From the NCBI GenBank assembly GCA_029552065.1, contig JAKPEG010000067.1, forward strand, positions 1-57,493: a stretch of 57,493 nt of DNA, given 5' to 3'. The stretch comes from Actinomycetes bacterium. Lineage in GTDB: Bacteria > Actinomycetota > Actinomycetes > Actinomycetales > Dermatophilaceae. The notes under the pieces were generated by a model. It saw only the letters and a program-made list of their open reading frames with translations. It had not been told where the DNA came from and searched no databases. This document shows, in pieces, positions 1 to 8,483 of the stretch. A program made the position numbers and the translations under genes. Positions within the stretch are counted from its first letter, which is position 1, and each line of letters opens with the position of its first letter.

Positions 1-1
1 G

Positions 2-1234
2 TCAGACCAGCGCGGCCCGGGGCAGGCGGGCCACCGCCGGGAGCAGCTGGCCGACCTGTGCCCAGGCGGCGTCGAGCGAGCCGCCCAGCCACTCGACGAC
101 ACCGGCCCGCGCCGCCGCGTCCAGCGAGTGCACGGCCTCGAGGTAAGCCGTGTCCTCCGCCTTCGCCACGAGCGGGTCGAGCACCCCGGCCGGGGGAGCG
201 CCGACGGCGGAGGCGACCACCCGGCATACCTCGTCGAGGTGCTCGCGCGCGGTGGCGGCGTGGGCGTTGTCCCCAGGTGCCTTGGCCAGCATCGCCCGCA
301 GCCGGGAGATCCGCTCCGCGCGGGCCAGGTCGAGCATCGCCAGCGCTCCGGCGCCGACGGCCGGCCCGAGCGGCTGGGCGGCGAAGAAGGGCGCCCGGGC
401 CCACCGGTGCCATGCCTGGAGGGCAGCCAGCTCGCCGAGGTAGCGCAGGTTGCGGGCGAGCAGCCGGTTGACCGCACGGTAGTCGGCGGGCTCGCGAGCC
501 AGGGTGAGCGCCGGCGGTGGGGCGACGACGACGAGCTTGCCGGGGGGCACGTCCGAGCGGACGATCGACCCGGCCGCGACCACCGACCCGAAGCCGACCG
601 CGACCGGGCCCACGGCCCCGCCCTGGCCGCCGAGGAAGATCGCCGGCCGGTCGAGCAGCACGCCGTGAACGACGTCGCCGAACAGCGACGGGGTGGTCTT
701 GTCGCCGTCGGGGGTGAAGTTGAAGTGGATGTAGCTCGACCCCACCTCGGAGTGGTCGCGCCGGGAGGTCCCGCCGGACATGAGGCAGTCGCAGAAGTTG
801 ATCAGGCTGCCGAGCGTGACGTAGGGCAGCAGGATGGTCTGCTTGAGCCCGACCGTGTGCGCCGTGCTCGCCTGCTCCTCCAGCAACGTCCCCTCACGGA
901 CGTGCGCCCCCGAGCCGAGCGAAGCGCCCTCGAGCAGGACGGCTTTCGCGGCATACCCTGCGGCGATCGAGGCGCCGGGGCCGAGGCGCACGTCGCGAAT
1001 CGTCACCGGACCCTCGGCACCGAGGGTCACGCCGGACGAGACGACCGTCTCGCCTCCCGAGACCCGGCACCCGGGGTGGATGGTCACCCCGTCGCCGCTG
1101 ATCCGGGCCGGGTCGACGTCGTCGGCGATGTGCACGGTCTCGGGCAGCGGCATCCGCACGCCGCGGTCGATCAGGGCGGCGACGGTCGACGGCAGGCTCA
1201 CGGCCCCGAGTATGCCGCCCGCCGACCGCCGCAC
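2..1234 (-). CDS. Left-handed beta-helix (hexapeptide-repeat) protein
   Basis: Predicted 410-residue cytoplasmic protein. The first 240 residues are rich in short Gly/Val/Ile hexapeptide-like turns (for example the stretch around residues 45-110 and GQGGAVGPVAVGFGSVVAAG near 205-225), the pattern of left-handed parallel beta-helix acyl- or nucleotidyl-transferases such as the C-terminal part of GlmU. The last 150 residues are alpha-helical and Ala/Leu/Arg rich. The N-terminal nucleotidyltransferase Rossmann domain of GlmU is absent, so a GlmU role is not supported; the substrate is unknown. The TGA stop is at the window edge, so the gene is complete. The GTG start at 1234 gives the longest frame; an internal ATG at 1153 is the alternative. 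It is divergent from topA with about 140 bases between starts. Confidence 0.65.
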   Translation of the reverse strand: MRRSAGGILGAVSLPSTVAALIDRGVRMPLPETVHIADDVDPARISGDGVTIHPGCRVSGGETVVSSGVTLGAEGPVTIRDVRLGPGASIAAGYAAKAVLLEGASLGSGAHVREGTLLEEQASTAHTVGLKQTILLPYVTLGSLINFCDCLMSGGTSRRDHSEVGSSYIHFNFTPDGDKTTPSLFGDVVHGVLLDRPAIFLGGQGGAVGPVAVGFGSVVAAGSIVRSDVPPGKLVVVAPPPALTLAREPADYRAVNRLLARNLRYLGELAALQAWHRWARAPFFAAQPLGPAVGAGALAMLDLARAERISRLRAMLAKAPGDNAHAATAREHLDEVCRVVASAVGAPPAGVLDPLVAKAEDTAYLEAVHSLDAAARAGVVEWLGGSLDAAWAQVGQLLPAVARLPRAALV

Positions 1235-1376
1235 GTGCCCGGACTCCCCGCTCCCAGTGGCTCACCGAGGGGTCCCTGAGCGGGCGGGGGGCCGAGTGGG
1301 CTACGGTGGCGCGGGCACCACGTCCACGCAGCGACGAATCCGCTGCACGGGTGCCGAGGACAGCAAGGGGTATGCC

Positions 1377-4115
1377 GTGGCAGCAGGTCAGGGGCGCAAG
1401 CTCGTCATCGTCGAGTCGCCGACCAAGGTGAAGACCATCGCCGGCTACCTCGGGGCCGAATTCGACGTCGAGGCCTCGGTCGGCCATATCCGCGACCTGC
1501 CCAACCCGCGTGACCTGCCCGCGGACATGAAGAAGGGCCCGTTCGGCAAGTTCGCTGTCGACGTCGACCACGATTTCGAGCCCTACTACGTCGTTGACGC
1601 GGACAAGAAGAAGAAGGTCGCCGAGCTCAAGCGGCTGGTCAAGGACGCCTCCGAGCTCTACCTCGCCACCGACGAGGACCGCGAGGGCGAGGCCATCGCC
1701 TGGCACCTGCTCGAGACGCTCAAGCCACGCATCCCGGTCAAGCGGATGGTCTTCAACGAGATCACTCGCGAGGCCATCCAGCGGGCCGTCGTCGACACCC
1801 GCGAGCTGGACACCCGGCTCGTCGACGCCCAGGAGACCCGCCGCATCCTCGACCGGCTCTACGGCTACGAGGTGTCCCCGGTGCTGTGGCGCAAGGTCCG
1901 CCAGGGCCTGTCGGCCGGTCGGGTGCAGTCGGTCGCGACCCGGATGGTCGTCGAGCGTGAGCGCGAGCGGATGGCGTTCGTCGCGGCGGCATACTGGGAC
2001 GTCGTCGCGGAGGTGACCCCGCACGCGACCCGCGAGCCGTTCACCGCGCGGCTCACGGGCGTCGACGGAGCCCGGGTGGCGACCGGCCGCGACTTCGGTG
2101 ACGACGGCCGGCTCACCGGCCGCGCGGTGCAGCTCGACGAGGGGCGGGCGAGCGCGATCGCGACAGCCCTCCCGGCCGCCCAGGTGACGGTCACCGACGT
2201 CGCCGAGAAGCCCTACACTCGCCGGCCCGCTGCTCCGTTCACCACGTCGACCCTCCAGCAGGAGGCCTCGCGCAAGCTGCGGATGTCGAGCAAGCACGCG
2301 ATGCGGGTCGCTCAGCGGCTCTACGAAAACGGCTACATCACCTATATGCGCACCGACTCGGTGACGCTCAGCTCGGCGGCCGTCTCGGCCGCCCGTTCGC
2401 AGGCCCGCGACCTCTACGGGGCCGACTACGTGCCGAGCGCGCCGCGGGTCTACACGTCGAAGGCCAAGAACGCCCAGGAGGCCCACGAGGCGATCCGTCC
2501 CGCGGGCGACCGGTTCCGCACCCCGGCGCAGGTCGCCGGTGAACTGCGCGGCGAGGACTTCGCGCTCTACGAGCTCATCTGGAAGCGCACGGTCGCCTCC
2601 CAGATGGCCGACGCGCGCGGCTCGACCGCCACCGTGAAGCTGGGCGCCAGTCTTGCTCTGCCGCAGGCCGATTCGGTCGAGCTGTCGGCGAGCGGCACCG
2701 TCATCACCTTCCGGGGCTTCCTCGCGGCATACGAGGAGGGCGTCGACGAGGAGCGGATCGCCAAGGCGCGTGAGGACGAGCAGGAGCGGCGCCTGCCGCG
2801 CCTCGCCGAGGGCGTCGAGATCGACGTGCTGTCCGCCGAGGCGGACGGCCACGAAACGACGCCACCGCCACGGTTCACCGAGGCGACGCTCGTGAAGGCG
2901 ATGGAGGAGAAGGGAATCGGTCGCCCGAGCACGTATGCCGCGACGGTCGGCACGATCCAGGACCGCGGCTACGTGCGCACGAGGGGATCGGCGCTCATCC
3001 CGACCTGGCTCGCCTTCGCCGTGACCAGGCTGCTCGAGGAGCACTTCACCGAGCTCGTCGACTACGACTTCACGGCGAGCATGGAGGAGGACCTCGACCG
3101 GATCGCCGGCGGCGACGAGCACCGGGCAGCATGGCTGCGGCGCTTCTACTTCGGCGACGAGGCCCGCTCGGGACAGGGACTCAAGGAGCTCGTCGACGAC
3201 CTCGGGGAGATCGACGCGCGAGAGATCTCGACCATCCAGCTCGGTGATGGGATGGTCGTGCGGGTGGGGCGCTACGGCCCCTATGTCGAGGAGGTAGTCG
3301 CGCCGGACTCGGGTCAGGAGCCGCGCCGGGCGACGATCACCGACGACCTGGCTCCCGACGAGATGACCCCGGCCAAGGCGCGGGAGCTGCTCGAGGTGGC
3401 CGGCGACGACGGCCGGGTGCTCGGCATCGACCCGACGAACGGCCACGAGATCCTCGCCCGGGCGGGTCGCTACGGCCCCTACGTCACCGAGGTGCTGCCC
3501 GACCCGCTCGAGGTCGAGGCCGGCACGAAGCAGGCGAAGAAGAGCGCGAAGGCCGCGAAGGGGGCCAAGCCGCGCACCGCCTCGTTGTTCAAGGACATGG
3601 ACCTGGCCACGATCGACCTCGAGACGGCCCTGCGATTGCTCTCGCTGCCCCGGGTCGTCGGCCTGGACGCCGACGGGGTCGAGATCACCGCGCAGAACGG
3701 CCGCTACGGGCCCTACCTCAAGCGCGGCACCGACAGCCGCTCGCTCCTCACCGAGGCGCAGCTATTCGACATCACCCTCGACGAGGCGCTCGCGATCTAC
3801 GCGCAGCCCAAGACCCGCGGGGGTCGGGCCGCTGCCGCGCCGCCGCTCAAGGAACTCGGGGACGACCCCGTCTCGGGCCGGCCGGTCGTCGTCAAGGACG
3901 GGCGCTTCGGTCCCTACGTCACCGACGGCGAGACCAATGCGACGCTCCGCAAGGCCGACGACCCGGCGACGATCAGCCCGGAGCGTGGCTTCGAGCTGCT
4001 CGCCGAGAAGCGCGCCCGCGGCCCGGTGACCCGCAAGTCGCCGGCGCGCAAGACGGCCCCGCGCAAGACCGCCGCCAAGACCACGGCCCGCAAGACCGCC
4101 GCCAAGTCCTCCTGA
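1377..4115 (+). CDS. topA: DNA topoisomerase I
   Basis: Type IA topoisomerase, 912 residues, relaxing negative supercoils. The Toprim domain opens with KLVIVESPTK (residues 8-17) and carries the acidic TDEDREGE motif near residue 99. The catalytic tyrosine lies in ITYMRTDS, about Tyr323. In place of C-terminal zinc fingers there are four GR(Y/F)GPY repeats (near residues 632, 697, 775 and 842), followed by a Lys/Ala/Thr tail rich in RKTA units, the actinobacterial form that contacts DNA electrostatically. The GTG start at 1377 follows a GGGG ribosome-binding stretch and places the Toprim motif at the usual distance; longer reading frames upstream lack homology. The GTATGCC word sits directly in front of the start codon. 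Confidence 0.96.
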   Translation: MAAGQGRKLVIVESPTKVKTIAGYLGAEFDVEASVGHIRDLPNPRDLPADMKKGPFGKFAVDVDHDFEPYYVVDADKKKKVAELKRLVKDASELYLATDEDREGEAIAWHLLETLKPRIPVKRMVFNEITREAIQRAVVDTRELDTRLVDAQETRRILDRLYGYEVSPVLWRKVRQGLSAGRVQSVATRMVVERERERMAFVAAAYWDVVAEVTPHATREPFTARLTGVDGARVATGRDFGDDGRLTGRAVQLDEGRASAIATALPAAQVTVTDVAEKPYTRRPAAPFTTSTLQQEASRKLRMSSKHAMRVAQRLYENGYITYMRTDSVTLSSAAVSAARSQARDLYGADYVPSAPRVYTSKAKNAQEAHEAIRPAGDRFRTPAQVAGELRGEDFALYELIWKRTVASQMADARGSTATVKLGASLALPQADSVELSASGTVITFRGFLAAYEEGVDEERIAKAREDEQERRLPRLAEGVEIDVLSAEADGHETTPPPRFTEATLVKAMEEKGIGRPSTYAATVGTIQDRGYVRTRGSALIPTWLAFAVTRLLEEHFTELVDYDFTASMEEDLDRIAGGDEHRAAWLRRFYFGDEARSGQGLKELVDDLGEIDAREISTIQLGDGMVVRVGRYGPYVEEVVAPDSGQEPRRATITDDLAPDEMTPAKARELLEVAGDDGRVLGIDPTNGHEILARAGRYGPYVTEVLPDPLEVEAGTKQAKKSAKAAKGAKPRTASLFKDMDLATIDLETALRLLSLPRVVGLDADGVEITAQNGRYGPYLKRGTDSRSLLTEAQLFDITLDEALAIYAQPKTRGGRAAAAPPLKELGDDPVSGRPVVVKDGRFGPYVTDGETNATLRKADDPATISPERGFELLAEKRARGPVTRKSPARKTAPRKTAAKTTARKTAAKSS

Positions 4116-4132
4116 CCCCCATCCCCTTCGCA

Positions 4133-4168
4133 CCCTTTCGGCGTGCACGCGCATACTCGCCGAAGGGG
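4133..4168 (+). terminator. Hairpin terminator candidate after topA
   Basis: Arms CCCTTTCGGCG (4133-4143) and CGCCGAAGGGG (4158-4168) are nearly perfectly complementary across a 14-base loop, 18 bases after the topA stop. There is no long T run, so termination efficiency is uncertain. Confidence 0.5.
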
Positions 4169-4185
4169 GCTGGTTAGGGTCTCGT

Positions 4186-4584
4186 ATGCCGCATCCGCCT
4201 CGATACCGCGACGACGACCCGTTCCTCGCGCGGCTGAGGATGATTGCGCTGAGTCTCCCGCAGGCCCAGGAGAAGATCTCCCACGGCCGACCCAACTTCT
4301 TCACGACCAAGGTGTTCGCCATGTATGGCGCGGTCGTCAAGGGCGACCATTTCTCTCACGCGTTGGGACGCTCGGTCGTGGTGCTGCCCGAGCCTGCCGA
4401 GCGTGAGGCGCTGCTGGCCGATCCCCGGTTCTCGGTCCCGGGCTACGTCGGGGCCTATGGCTGGCTCGCCCTCGACCTCACCGCTGCACCGCCGGACTGG
4501 GCCGAGATCGGCGAGCTCGTCGACGCGTCCTATCGGTTGACCGCGCCGGCACGGCTGGTCGGGCAGCTCGACGCGCGCCCCTGA
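4186..4584 (+). CDS. MmcQ/YjbR family protein
   Basis: 132-residue protein of the MmcQ/YjbR (CyaY-like fold) family. Recognisable parts are the N-terminal helix with ALSLPQAQEKISHGRPNF, the KVFAMYGAVVKGDH strand pair, and the C-terminal YGWLALDL motif followed by a helix. Family members are annotated as DNA-binding but have no established biochemical role, so function stays open. The ATG at 4186 overlaps a GTATGCC word. It stands alone between topA and the Ser-rich secreted protein. Confidence 0.8.
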   Translation: MPHPPRYRDDDPFLARLRMIALSLPQAQEKISHGRPNFFTTKVFAMYGAVVKGDHFSHALGRSVVVLPEPAEREALLADPRFSVPGYVGAYGWLALDLTAAPPDWAEIGELVDASYRLTAPARLVGQLDARP

Positions 4585-4856
4585 TCGCCAGCATTCCGCC
4601 CACCACTCCATGTCGATATGGCAACACTCGCGGCGCAATTGTGCGCGAAAACGCCGATCCGGCGCCCAATCGGCAACGGGCAAGCGCTTATTCGTAGAGG
4701 GGGGTGGATCGAGGGGTGGATCGAGGGGTGGGTCGAGGGGGTCGGGGGGTACTACGACCAATGCCCGATGGTGGGTGCCCACGTTGGTGCCGCACCTTGG
4801 TGGAGTGACACCGGCAGCACCTGCCCGGCACAATCCACCCGAAGGAAGGACCGACC
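4585..4856. other. Intergenic region with a 12-bp triplet repeat
   Basis: No gene is visible. It contains three tandem copies of GGGGTGGATCGA (4701-4736, last copy with one change) and the leader of the Ser-rich protein gene with a GAAGGAAGG ribosome-binding site ending about eight bases before the ATG at 4857. Confidence 0.6.
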
Positions 4857-5375
4857 ATGAAGCGCATCGCGCTCACCCTCGCCGCGGCCGTCGCGGTCGC
4901 CCCAGCCACGCTCGGCCTGCTCGGCAATGACACGTTCGCCCAGTCCGTTCCCGCGTCGGTGCAGCTGGCACGCCAGTCCTCCGACGACCCCACCACGGCC
5001 CGCGTCGACGGCAGAGGCAACCGCGCGGAGCCTGGCGATGACAGGGGCGGCGCCTCCTCTTCGTCGTCCGCGTCGTCTTCGTCGTCTTCGTCGTCCTCGC
5101 CGTCCGCGTCGTCCGCGTCGTCTTCGTCGTCCGCGCCGTCCGCCTCGACATCTTCGTCCTCGTCGTCTTCGCCGTCCGCTTCCTCGTCGTCGTCCTCGTC
5201 GTCTTCGGGTTCCAGCGGATCGGGCTCGGGTTCGTCGGGCTCGGGTTCCAGCGGGTCGGGCTCCGGCTCGGATGACTCGGATCGCTCCGGCTCGGATGAC
5301 TCGGGCCGCTCCGGCTCGGGCGGATCGGGCGGATCCGGCCGTGGCGGGGGCGACGACGGCCCCGGCCACCAGTGA
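4857..5375 (+). CDS. Secreted Ser/Gly/Asp-rich low-complexity protein
   Basis: 172 residues. An N-terminal signal peptide is clear (MKR, hydrophobic core ALTLAAAVAVAPATLGLL, small residues before QS). The mature part is almost entirely low complexity: a poly-Ser run with occasional Ala/Pro (about residues 66-118), Gly-Ser repeats, then Asp/Arg/Ser/Gly repeats, with no domain I recognise. The DNA is a TCG/TCC/GGC microsatellite. A good ribosome-binding site (GAAGGAAGG) and the signal peptide support this strand over long opposite-strand frames. Its TGA overlaps the GTG of the following histidine kinase (GTGA), so the three genes to 7527 are probably one operon. It may be the sensed or regulated surface component of that two-component system; that is inference. 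Confidence 0.7.
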   Translation: MKRIALTLAAAVAVAPATLGLLGNDTFAQSVPASVQLARQSSDDPTTARVDGRGNRAEPGDDRGGASSSSSASSSSSSSSSPSASSASSSSSAPSASTSSSSSSSPSASSSSSSSSSGSSGSGSGSSGSGSSGSGSGSDDSDRSGSDDSGRSGSGGSGGSGRGGGDDGPGHQ

Positions 5376-6898
5376 CCCATCGGCTTCCCCACACGCGACA
5401 CGAACCACGAGGTGACCCGCTGAACCCCCATCCGCCGGACCCGTCAGGCGCCGCGGCACCCGCCGCGCCGCCTGACGGGCTCTCCTGGACCACCCTTGCC
5501 GCGGGCGGCCCGTGCAGCCCCACTCGCGAGTTGCCGAGCCCGCGGCGCATCCTGGCGCAGCTCGTGGTCGCCGCGGTGGTGGTCTTCGGGCTCGTGCTGC
5601 TCGGCGCGTCCGTCGCGGCCAACCGGCTCGCCGAGCGCGAGGCCGTCAACGACGCCGCCCATACCGCCAATCTGCTTGCCCTGGCCGTGGTCCAGCCGGC
5701 CCTCTCCGACGACCTGCTTGAGGGCGACCCCGTGGCGCTCGCGGCCTTCGACAAGGTGGTGCGGGCGAGCGTGCTGACCAACGGCATCGTGCGGGTGAAG
5801 TTGTGGCGCATCGACGGCACCGTCGTGTATGCCGACGAGTCCCGCCTCATCGGGCAGGTCTTCCCGCTCGACGCCGATCAACTCGAGGCGGTCGACCAGC
5901 GGGTGACCCAGGCCGAGGTGTCGGATCTCGTGCGCACCGAGAACGCCTTCGAGCGCACCGGCGGCAAGCTGCTGGAGGTCTATCGACCGGTGTGGACCCC
6001 TGCCGGCGAGACGCTGCTCTTCGAGGTCTACGGCGACTACGCCCCCGTGGCGGAGCGATCGAGCGATCTCTGGCGTGGCCTGGCCGGCTTGTTGGCCAGC
6101 AGCCTCATGCTGCTCGTGGTGTTGATGACCACGGTGTTGTGGCGCGTGCTCGACCGGCTCGGCGACGCCCACGCTCAGCGGGAGGCGCTCTTGCGCCGAG
6201 CGGTCGACGCCTCCGATGCGGAGCGCGGTCGCATCGCCGCCACCCTCCACGACGGCCCGGTCCAGGAGCTGGTGGCCAGCTCGCTGGCCGTTTCCGGTGC
6301 CGCCGAGCTGACCAGAGCATCCGGAGATCAACGACTCGCCGCCGAGTTGCACGAGGCGGCGGCCACCGTGCGCGCCACCATCGCCGGGCTGCGGTCGCTG
6401 CTCGTCGACCTCTATCCGGCCCGCCTCTCCGAAGCTGGATTGGGAGCCGCGCTCGACGACCTGGCCCGGCCGCTGCGCTCCCGGGGGACGAGCGTGGACC
6501 TGCACGCCGACGCCGCTGCGGTGGCCACGCTGGACGAGGAGCAGACCCGGTTGGTCTATCGCATCGTGCGCGAATGCCTGCGCAATGTCGTCAAGCACGC
6601 CGGCGCGTCCCGGGTCGCCGTGACGGTCCGCTTCGCCGACGCCTTAGCGCCCCCAGCCCAGCCCGTGCCCGGCCGGCCAGCGCCCGCGGCGGCGAGCGGA
6701 CGGCATACCGAGATCGTCGTCGAAGACGACGGGGTGGGATTCGCGGTCGACGGCCGCGCGCGTGCCGGCCACTTCGGCCTGCGCGTGATGACCGAGCTCG
6801 CCGAGGCCGCCGGCGCGGTCCTGCAGGTCGCCTCCGCTCCCGGTCGCGGCACCACATGGCGGCTCGTGCTCGCCCCAACCCCAGGAGGTATGCCGTGA
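5372..6898 (+). CDS. NarL-family sensor histidine kinase
   Basis: Membrane histidine kinase of 508 residues from the overlapping GTG start. Transmembrane segments lie at about 60-82 and 238-258 and bracket an extracytoplasmic sensor region of about 155 residues with no domain I recognise. The HisKA_3 dimerisation segment ERGRIAATLHDGPVQE carries the phospho-acceptor His near residue 293, and the HATPase domain shows N-box RECLRNVVKHA and G-boxes EDDGVGF and GHFGLRVM. The true start could be a little downstream (a CTG at 5420 follows GAGGTG), but coupling to the preceding stop favours 5372. It pairs with the response regulator that starts within its stop codon. Confidence 0.88.
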   Translation: MTHRLPHTRHEPRGDPLNPHPPDPSGAAAPAAPPDGLSWTTLAAGGPCSPTRELPSPRRILAQLVVAAVVVFGLVLLGASVAANRLAEREAVNDAAHTANLLALAVVQPALSDDLLEGDPVALAAFDKVVRASVLTNGIVRVKLWRIDGTVVYADESRLIGQVFPLDADQLEAVDQRVTQAEVSDLVRTENAFERTGGKLLEVYRPVWTPAGETLLFEVYGDYAPVAERSSDLWRGLAGLLASSLMLLVVLMTTVLWRVLDRLGDAHAQREALLRRAVDASDAERGRIAATLHDGPVQELVASSLAVSGAAELTRASGDQRLAAELHEAAATVRATIAGLRSLLVDLYPARLSEAGLGAALDDLARPLRSRGTSVDLHADAAAVATLDEEQTRLVYRIVRECLRNVVKHAGASRVAVTVRFADALAPPAQPVPGRPAPAAASGRHTEIVVEDDGVGFAVDGRARAGHFGLRVMTELAEAAGAVLQVASAPGRGTTWRLVLAPTPGGMP

Positions 6899-7527
6899 AC
6901 GCCACGCCGATCAGGGTGGTGCTCGTCGACGACCACCGTCTGGTGCGCGCCGGGCTGCGGGGAATCATCGACGCCACCGTCGATCTCTCGGTCGTCGGCG
7001 AGGCGGCCGACGGGCGCGAGGCCGTCGACATCGTCCTGGCGGCCGACCCGGACCTGGTGCTCATGGACCTGTCGATGCCCGGCGTCGACGGGATCGAGGG
7101 CATCGGGCTGCTGCGCGAGGCCGGGTTGCCCGTCCCGGTGGTCGTGCTCACCTCCTTCGTCGAGCACGACCGCGTCAACGCTGCGCTCGGTGCCGGGGCG
7201 GTCGGCTATCTGCTCAAGGACAGTGATCCGCGGGACGTGCTCGAGGCGATTCGCTCCGCGGCCGCCGGGCACGCGCCGCTGGACCCACGGGTCGCCCGGG
7301 CGTTGCTGCCTTCGGCCAAACCGGTCGACCCGGCGGCTGCGCTGAGCGCCCGTGAGCGCGAGGTGCTCGTGCTCGTCGCGCAGGGCATGGCCAACAAGCA
7401 GATCGCCCGGCAGCTGGGCATCTCCGAGCGCACCGTCAAGGCCCACCTGGGCAATGTCTTCCGACATCTCGGGGTCAGCGACCGCACCAGCGCGGCGCTG
7501 TGGGCCCGTGACAACGGCGTGGGCTGA
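6895..7527 (+). CDS. NarL/LuxR-type response regulator
   Basis: 210 residues: receiver domain with acidic pair VDDH near the N-terminus, phospho-acceptor Asp58 in LVLMDLSMPG and Lys in LLKDSDP, then a LuxR-type helix-turn-helix (LSAREREVLVLVAQGMANKQ onward to the C-terminus). The GTG start overlaps the kinase TGA; the ribosome-binding site AGGAGG is immediately followed by a GTATGCC word. Cognate partner of the upstream kinase; targets are unknown but the Ser-rich secreted protein in the same operon is the obvious candidate. Confidence 0.92.
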   Translation: MNATPIRVVLVDDHRLVRAGLRGIIDATVDLSVVGEAADGREAVDIVLAADPDLVLMDLSMPGVDGIEGIGLLREAGLPVPVVVLTSFVEHDRVNAALGAGAVGYLLKDSDPRDVLEAIRSAAAGHAPLDPRVARALLPSAKPVDPAAALSAREREVLVLVAQGMANKQIARQLGISERTVKAHLGNVFRHLGVSDRTSAALWARDNGVG

Positions 7528-7577
7528 GTGCGGCGCACCACGGGGCCGACGGCATACCCTGCACACACGGACTTGAC

Positions 7578-7594
7578 CCTCACGCGAGGTGAGG
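7578..7594 (+). promoter_or_regulatory. TipA-like operator/promoter
   Basis: Perfect inverted repeat CCTCAC-GCGAG-GTGAGG directly after a TTGACC -35-like hexamer (7573-7578) and just upstream of the MerR-family gene. From memory it resembles the Streptomyces tipA promoter, where a CCTCAC/GTGAGG dyad sits between the promoter elements and is bound by TipA. Autoregulation is therefore likely. Confidence 0.65.
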
Positions 7595-7618
7595 CGCGAG
7601 CGTAGAGGCATGACAACG

Positions 7619-8386
7619 ATGACCGACACCGGCACGTGGACGGTGGGGCAGGTGGCCGACACCTTCGGGGTGACGGTCCGCACGCTGCACCACTACGACG
7701 AGATCGGCCTACTCGTCCCGAGCGAGCGCTCGCGGGCGGGCTACCGGCTCTACACGGCCGCCGACGTCGAGCGGCTCGGCCGGATCGTCGTCTGGCGCCG
7801 GCTGGAGCTCCCGCTCGAGCAGATCGCGGCGGTGCTCGACGAGGGCACCGACCCGAGCGAGCAGTTGCACCGCCAGCGGGCCGCCGTCCTCACCCGGCTC
7901 GACGAGCTGCACGAGCTCGTCGGGGCCATCGACGCCGCATTGGAGAGACACATGACCGACCGACCCGCCACCACCGAGGAACTCAAGGAGATGTTCGGCG
8001 ACGGCTACGGCGAGGAGTATGCCGCCGAGGCGCAGGCCCGCTGGGGCGAGAGCGAGGCCTGGAAGCAGTCGCAGGCGCGCACGAGCCGCTATACCAAGGC
8101 CGACTGGGCCGCGGTGAAGGCCGAGCAGCTCGCCGTCGGCCAGGCCTTCGTCGCGGCCTTGCAGGCCGGCGAGCCGCCGACGAGTGAGGCCGCCACGGCC
8201 GCTGCCGAGGCCCACCGCCGCTCGATCGAGCGCTTCTATGACTGCTCTTATGCCATGCAGCGTGGGCTGGCCGACATGTATATCGCCGACCCACGTTTCA
8301 CCAAGACCTACGAGGACATGGCCCCGGGGCTGGCGGCATACGTTCGCGACGCGATCCACGCCAACGCCGACCGTCACGACTGCTGA
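7619..8386 (+). CDS. MerR-family regulator with TipAS-like ligand domain
   Basis: 255 residues. Residues 1-70 are a MerR winged helix (WTVGQVADTFGVTVRTLHHY, then GLLVPSERSRAGYRLY), followed by a coiled-coil dimerisation helix and, from about residue 125, a TipAS-like helical antibiotic-binding domain (EELKEMFGDGYGEEYAAEAQ ... RFYDCSYAMQRGLADMYIAD ... RFTKTYEDMAPGLA). TipA proteins capture thiopeptide antibiotics and other drugs and activate multidrug resistance genes. The ATG at 7619 is preferred over one at 7610 because AGAGG (7604-7608) is then 10 bases upstream. No transporter lies next to it, so the regulon is elsewhere or only autoregulatory. Confidence 0.85.
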   Translation: MTDTGTWTVGQVADTFGVTVRTLHHYDEIGLLVPSERSRAGYRLYTAADVERLGRIVVWRRLELPLEQIAAVLDEGTDPSEQLHRQRAAVLTRLDELHELVGAIDAALERHMTDRPATTEELKEMFGDGYGEEYAAEAQARWGESEAWKQSQARTSRYTKADWAAVKAEQLAVGQAFVAALQAGEPPTSEAATAAAEAHRRSIERFYDCSYAMQRGLADMYIADPRFTKTYEDMAPGLAAYVRDAIHANADRHDC

Positions 8387-8483
8387 GCCCCGGTCCGGCG
8401 CTGGGGGGCGCGCGCGGTCGGGGCGGCGTGAGGTGAGCGGACCGGCATACGCGACTGTCACGGGGCTGGCCTAGGCTGCGGAC

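Noticed and set aside
894..3446. 850-codon open frame opposite topA
   Set aside because: It lies inside topA on the other strand, has no domain match and reflects high-GC third positions.
4873..5850. Minus-strand frames opposite the Ser-rich gene
   Set aside because: Translations are Arg/Thr or Asp/Glu repeats caused by the microsatellite; the plus strand has a signal peptide and ribosome-binding site.
5803..7527. 574-codon frame running through kinase and regulator
   Set aside because: Its first part is an out-of-frame shadow of the kinase; only the regulator from 6895 is real.
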